From NCBI GenBank assembly GCA_025933895.1, contig JAICZB010000177.1, positions 1 through 5,536 of the forward strand: 5,536 nucleotides of DNA. The letters are read 5' to 3'. The notes below the pieces were generated by a model that made no database searches, was not told the DNA's origin, and was given only the letters and a program-made list of their open reading frames with translations. Positions 5,296 through 5,536 of this stretch are shown one piece after another. Position 1 is the stretch's first letter, and each line of letters opens with the position of its first letter. Source of the stretch: Thermoleophilia bacterium. GTDB taxonomy: Bacteria > Actinomycetota > Thermoleophilia > Gaiellales > Gaiellaceae. A program made the translations under genes and the position numbers.

Positions 5296-5536
5296 CATGC
5301 AGGAGCAGCGCCCAGGCAGCCCCTGTCACCACGGTCCCGACCGCAACCCACGTCACGTAGTCGCCGACCACGCCGCTGTGGAGCGTGTGAAGGACGCGAA
5401 CCGGCGGGCCCAGCGTACGCTCGGCTACGACCGACACCTGTCGCGGCAGCCTCCGCCGGTTCAGCCCGACGAGGGCTAGGGCGAGCGCGACGATCGTCGC
5501 GCCCGTTCCGTAGAGGATCGACTCGAGTGACGTGTG
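5291..5536 (-). CDS. C-terminal end of NuoL/antiporter-like proton-pumping membrane subunit (partial)
   Basis: This frame runs off the right edge and gives the last 81 residues of a membrane protein; no start codon is within the window. Two hydrophobic segments are visible, at about 7-24 (ILYGTGATIVALALALVG) and about 61-79 (VTWVAVGTVVTGAAWALLL), joined by a basic, amphipathic loop with LNRRRLPRQ. The segment VRVLHTLHSGVVGDYVTW (46-63) resembles the C-terminal region of NADH-quinone oxidoreductase subunit 5 (NuoL) and related Mrp/hydrogenase-4 antiporter-like subunits of actinobacteria, where a LHSG-x-x-x-DY element precedes the last helix. The assignment rests on recall of that pattern and on topology. 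Codon third positions are GC-rich, supporting coding. The stop lies within the hairpin arm and 33 nt before the next gene on the same strand. Confidence 0.6.
   Translation of the reverse strand, partial: HTSLESILYGTGATIVALALALVGLNRRRLPRQVSVVAERTLGPPVRVLHTLHSGVVGDYVTWVAVGTVVTGAAWALLLHG

Noticed and set aside
4890..5351. N-terminal extension of the ligase to a 455-residue frame
   Set aside because: The added residues are Arg/Gly/Ala-rich out-of-frame translation of the unknown 120-residue gene and of the NuoL-like end. Family homology begins at the GVEEEL motif just after the ATG at 4889.
1..5536. Mobile element, CRISPR array, tRNA or rRNA
   Set aside because: No direct repeats with regular spacing, no transposase or integrase motifs, no tRNA-like cloverleaf and no rRNA-like sequence were seen by reading both strands.

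Overview
The window is very GC-rich, and its coding frames end almost every codon in G or C. Genes are tightly packed, with 4-nt stop/start overlaps and GTG starts. Together with a SigR/RsrA-type sigma/anti-sigma pair, this suggests a high-GC actinobacterium. A deep-branching lineage such as Thermoleophilia is my best guess, but that rests on general gene character only. There is no rRNA, tRNA, CRISPR array, insertion sequence or phage gene, and no gene-free stretch longer than 300 bases.

Left part (1-2718, + strand): a molybdenum hydroxylase operon. It holds the C-terminal two thirds of a xanthine dehydrogenase-family molybdopterin-binding subunit (cut by the left edge). Next comes an FAD-binding subunit with four cysteines placed as in the PaoB/YagS group, then a shortened MocA-like nucleotidyltransferase that would mature the cofactor. 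All three reading frames overlap. The [2Fe-2S] subunit this enzyme class needs is not in the window and may lie upstream.

Middle (2699-3757): a SigR/SigH-like ECF sigma factor and its RsrA-like zinc anti-sigma factor lie on the - strand, joined by an ATGA overlap. A perfect GGAAT-N18-GTT element, the published SigR-class promoter form, lies directly upstream and suggests autoregulation. The anti-sigma gene ends inside the end of mocA, tail to tail. A 53-residue, very acidic, previously unrecognisable protein is encoded divergently on the + strand. It covers the spurious upstream extension of the sigma frame.

Right part (3761-5536, - strand): four genes in a row. In transcription order they are the C-terminal end of a NuoL-like proton-pumping membrane subunit (cut by the right edge), a 120-residue unknown protein with a possible zinc-binding knuckle, a short GCS2/YbdK-type carboxylate-amine (glutamate-cysteine) ligase, and a 72-residue HMA-domain metal-binding protein. 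The last three are separated by 4-5 nt and look like one transcript. A perfect 9-bp hairpin sits between the NuoL-like gene and the unknown gene.

The most interesting reading is a thiol-stress sigma switch beside a thiol-related ligase and a CxxC metal carrier. No single element proves a new system. The strongest direct sequence observations are the autoregulatory promoter, the hairpin that contains a stop codon and occupies the next gene's ribosome-binding region, the unannotated small acidic gene, and the shortened forms of MocA and of the ligase.
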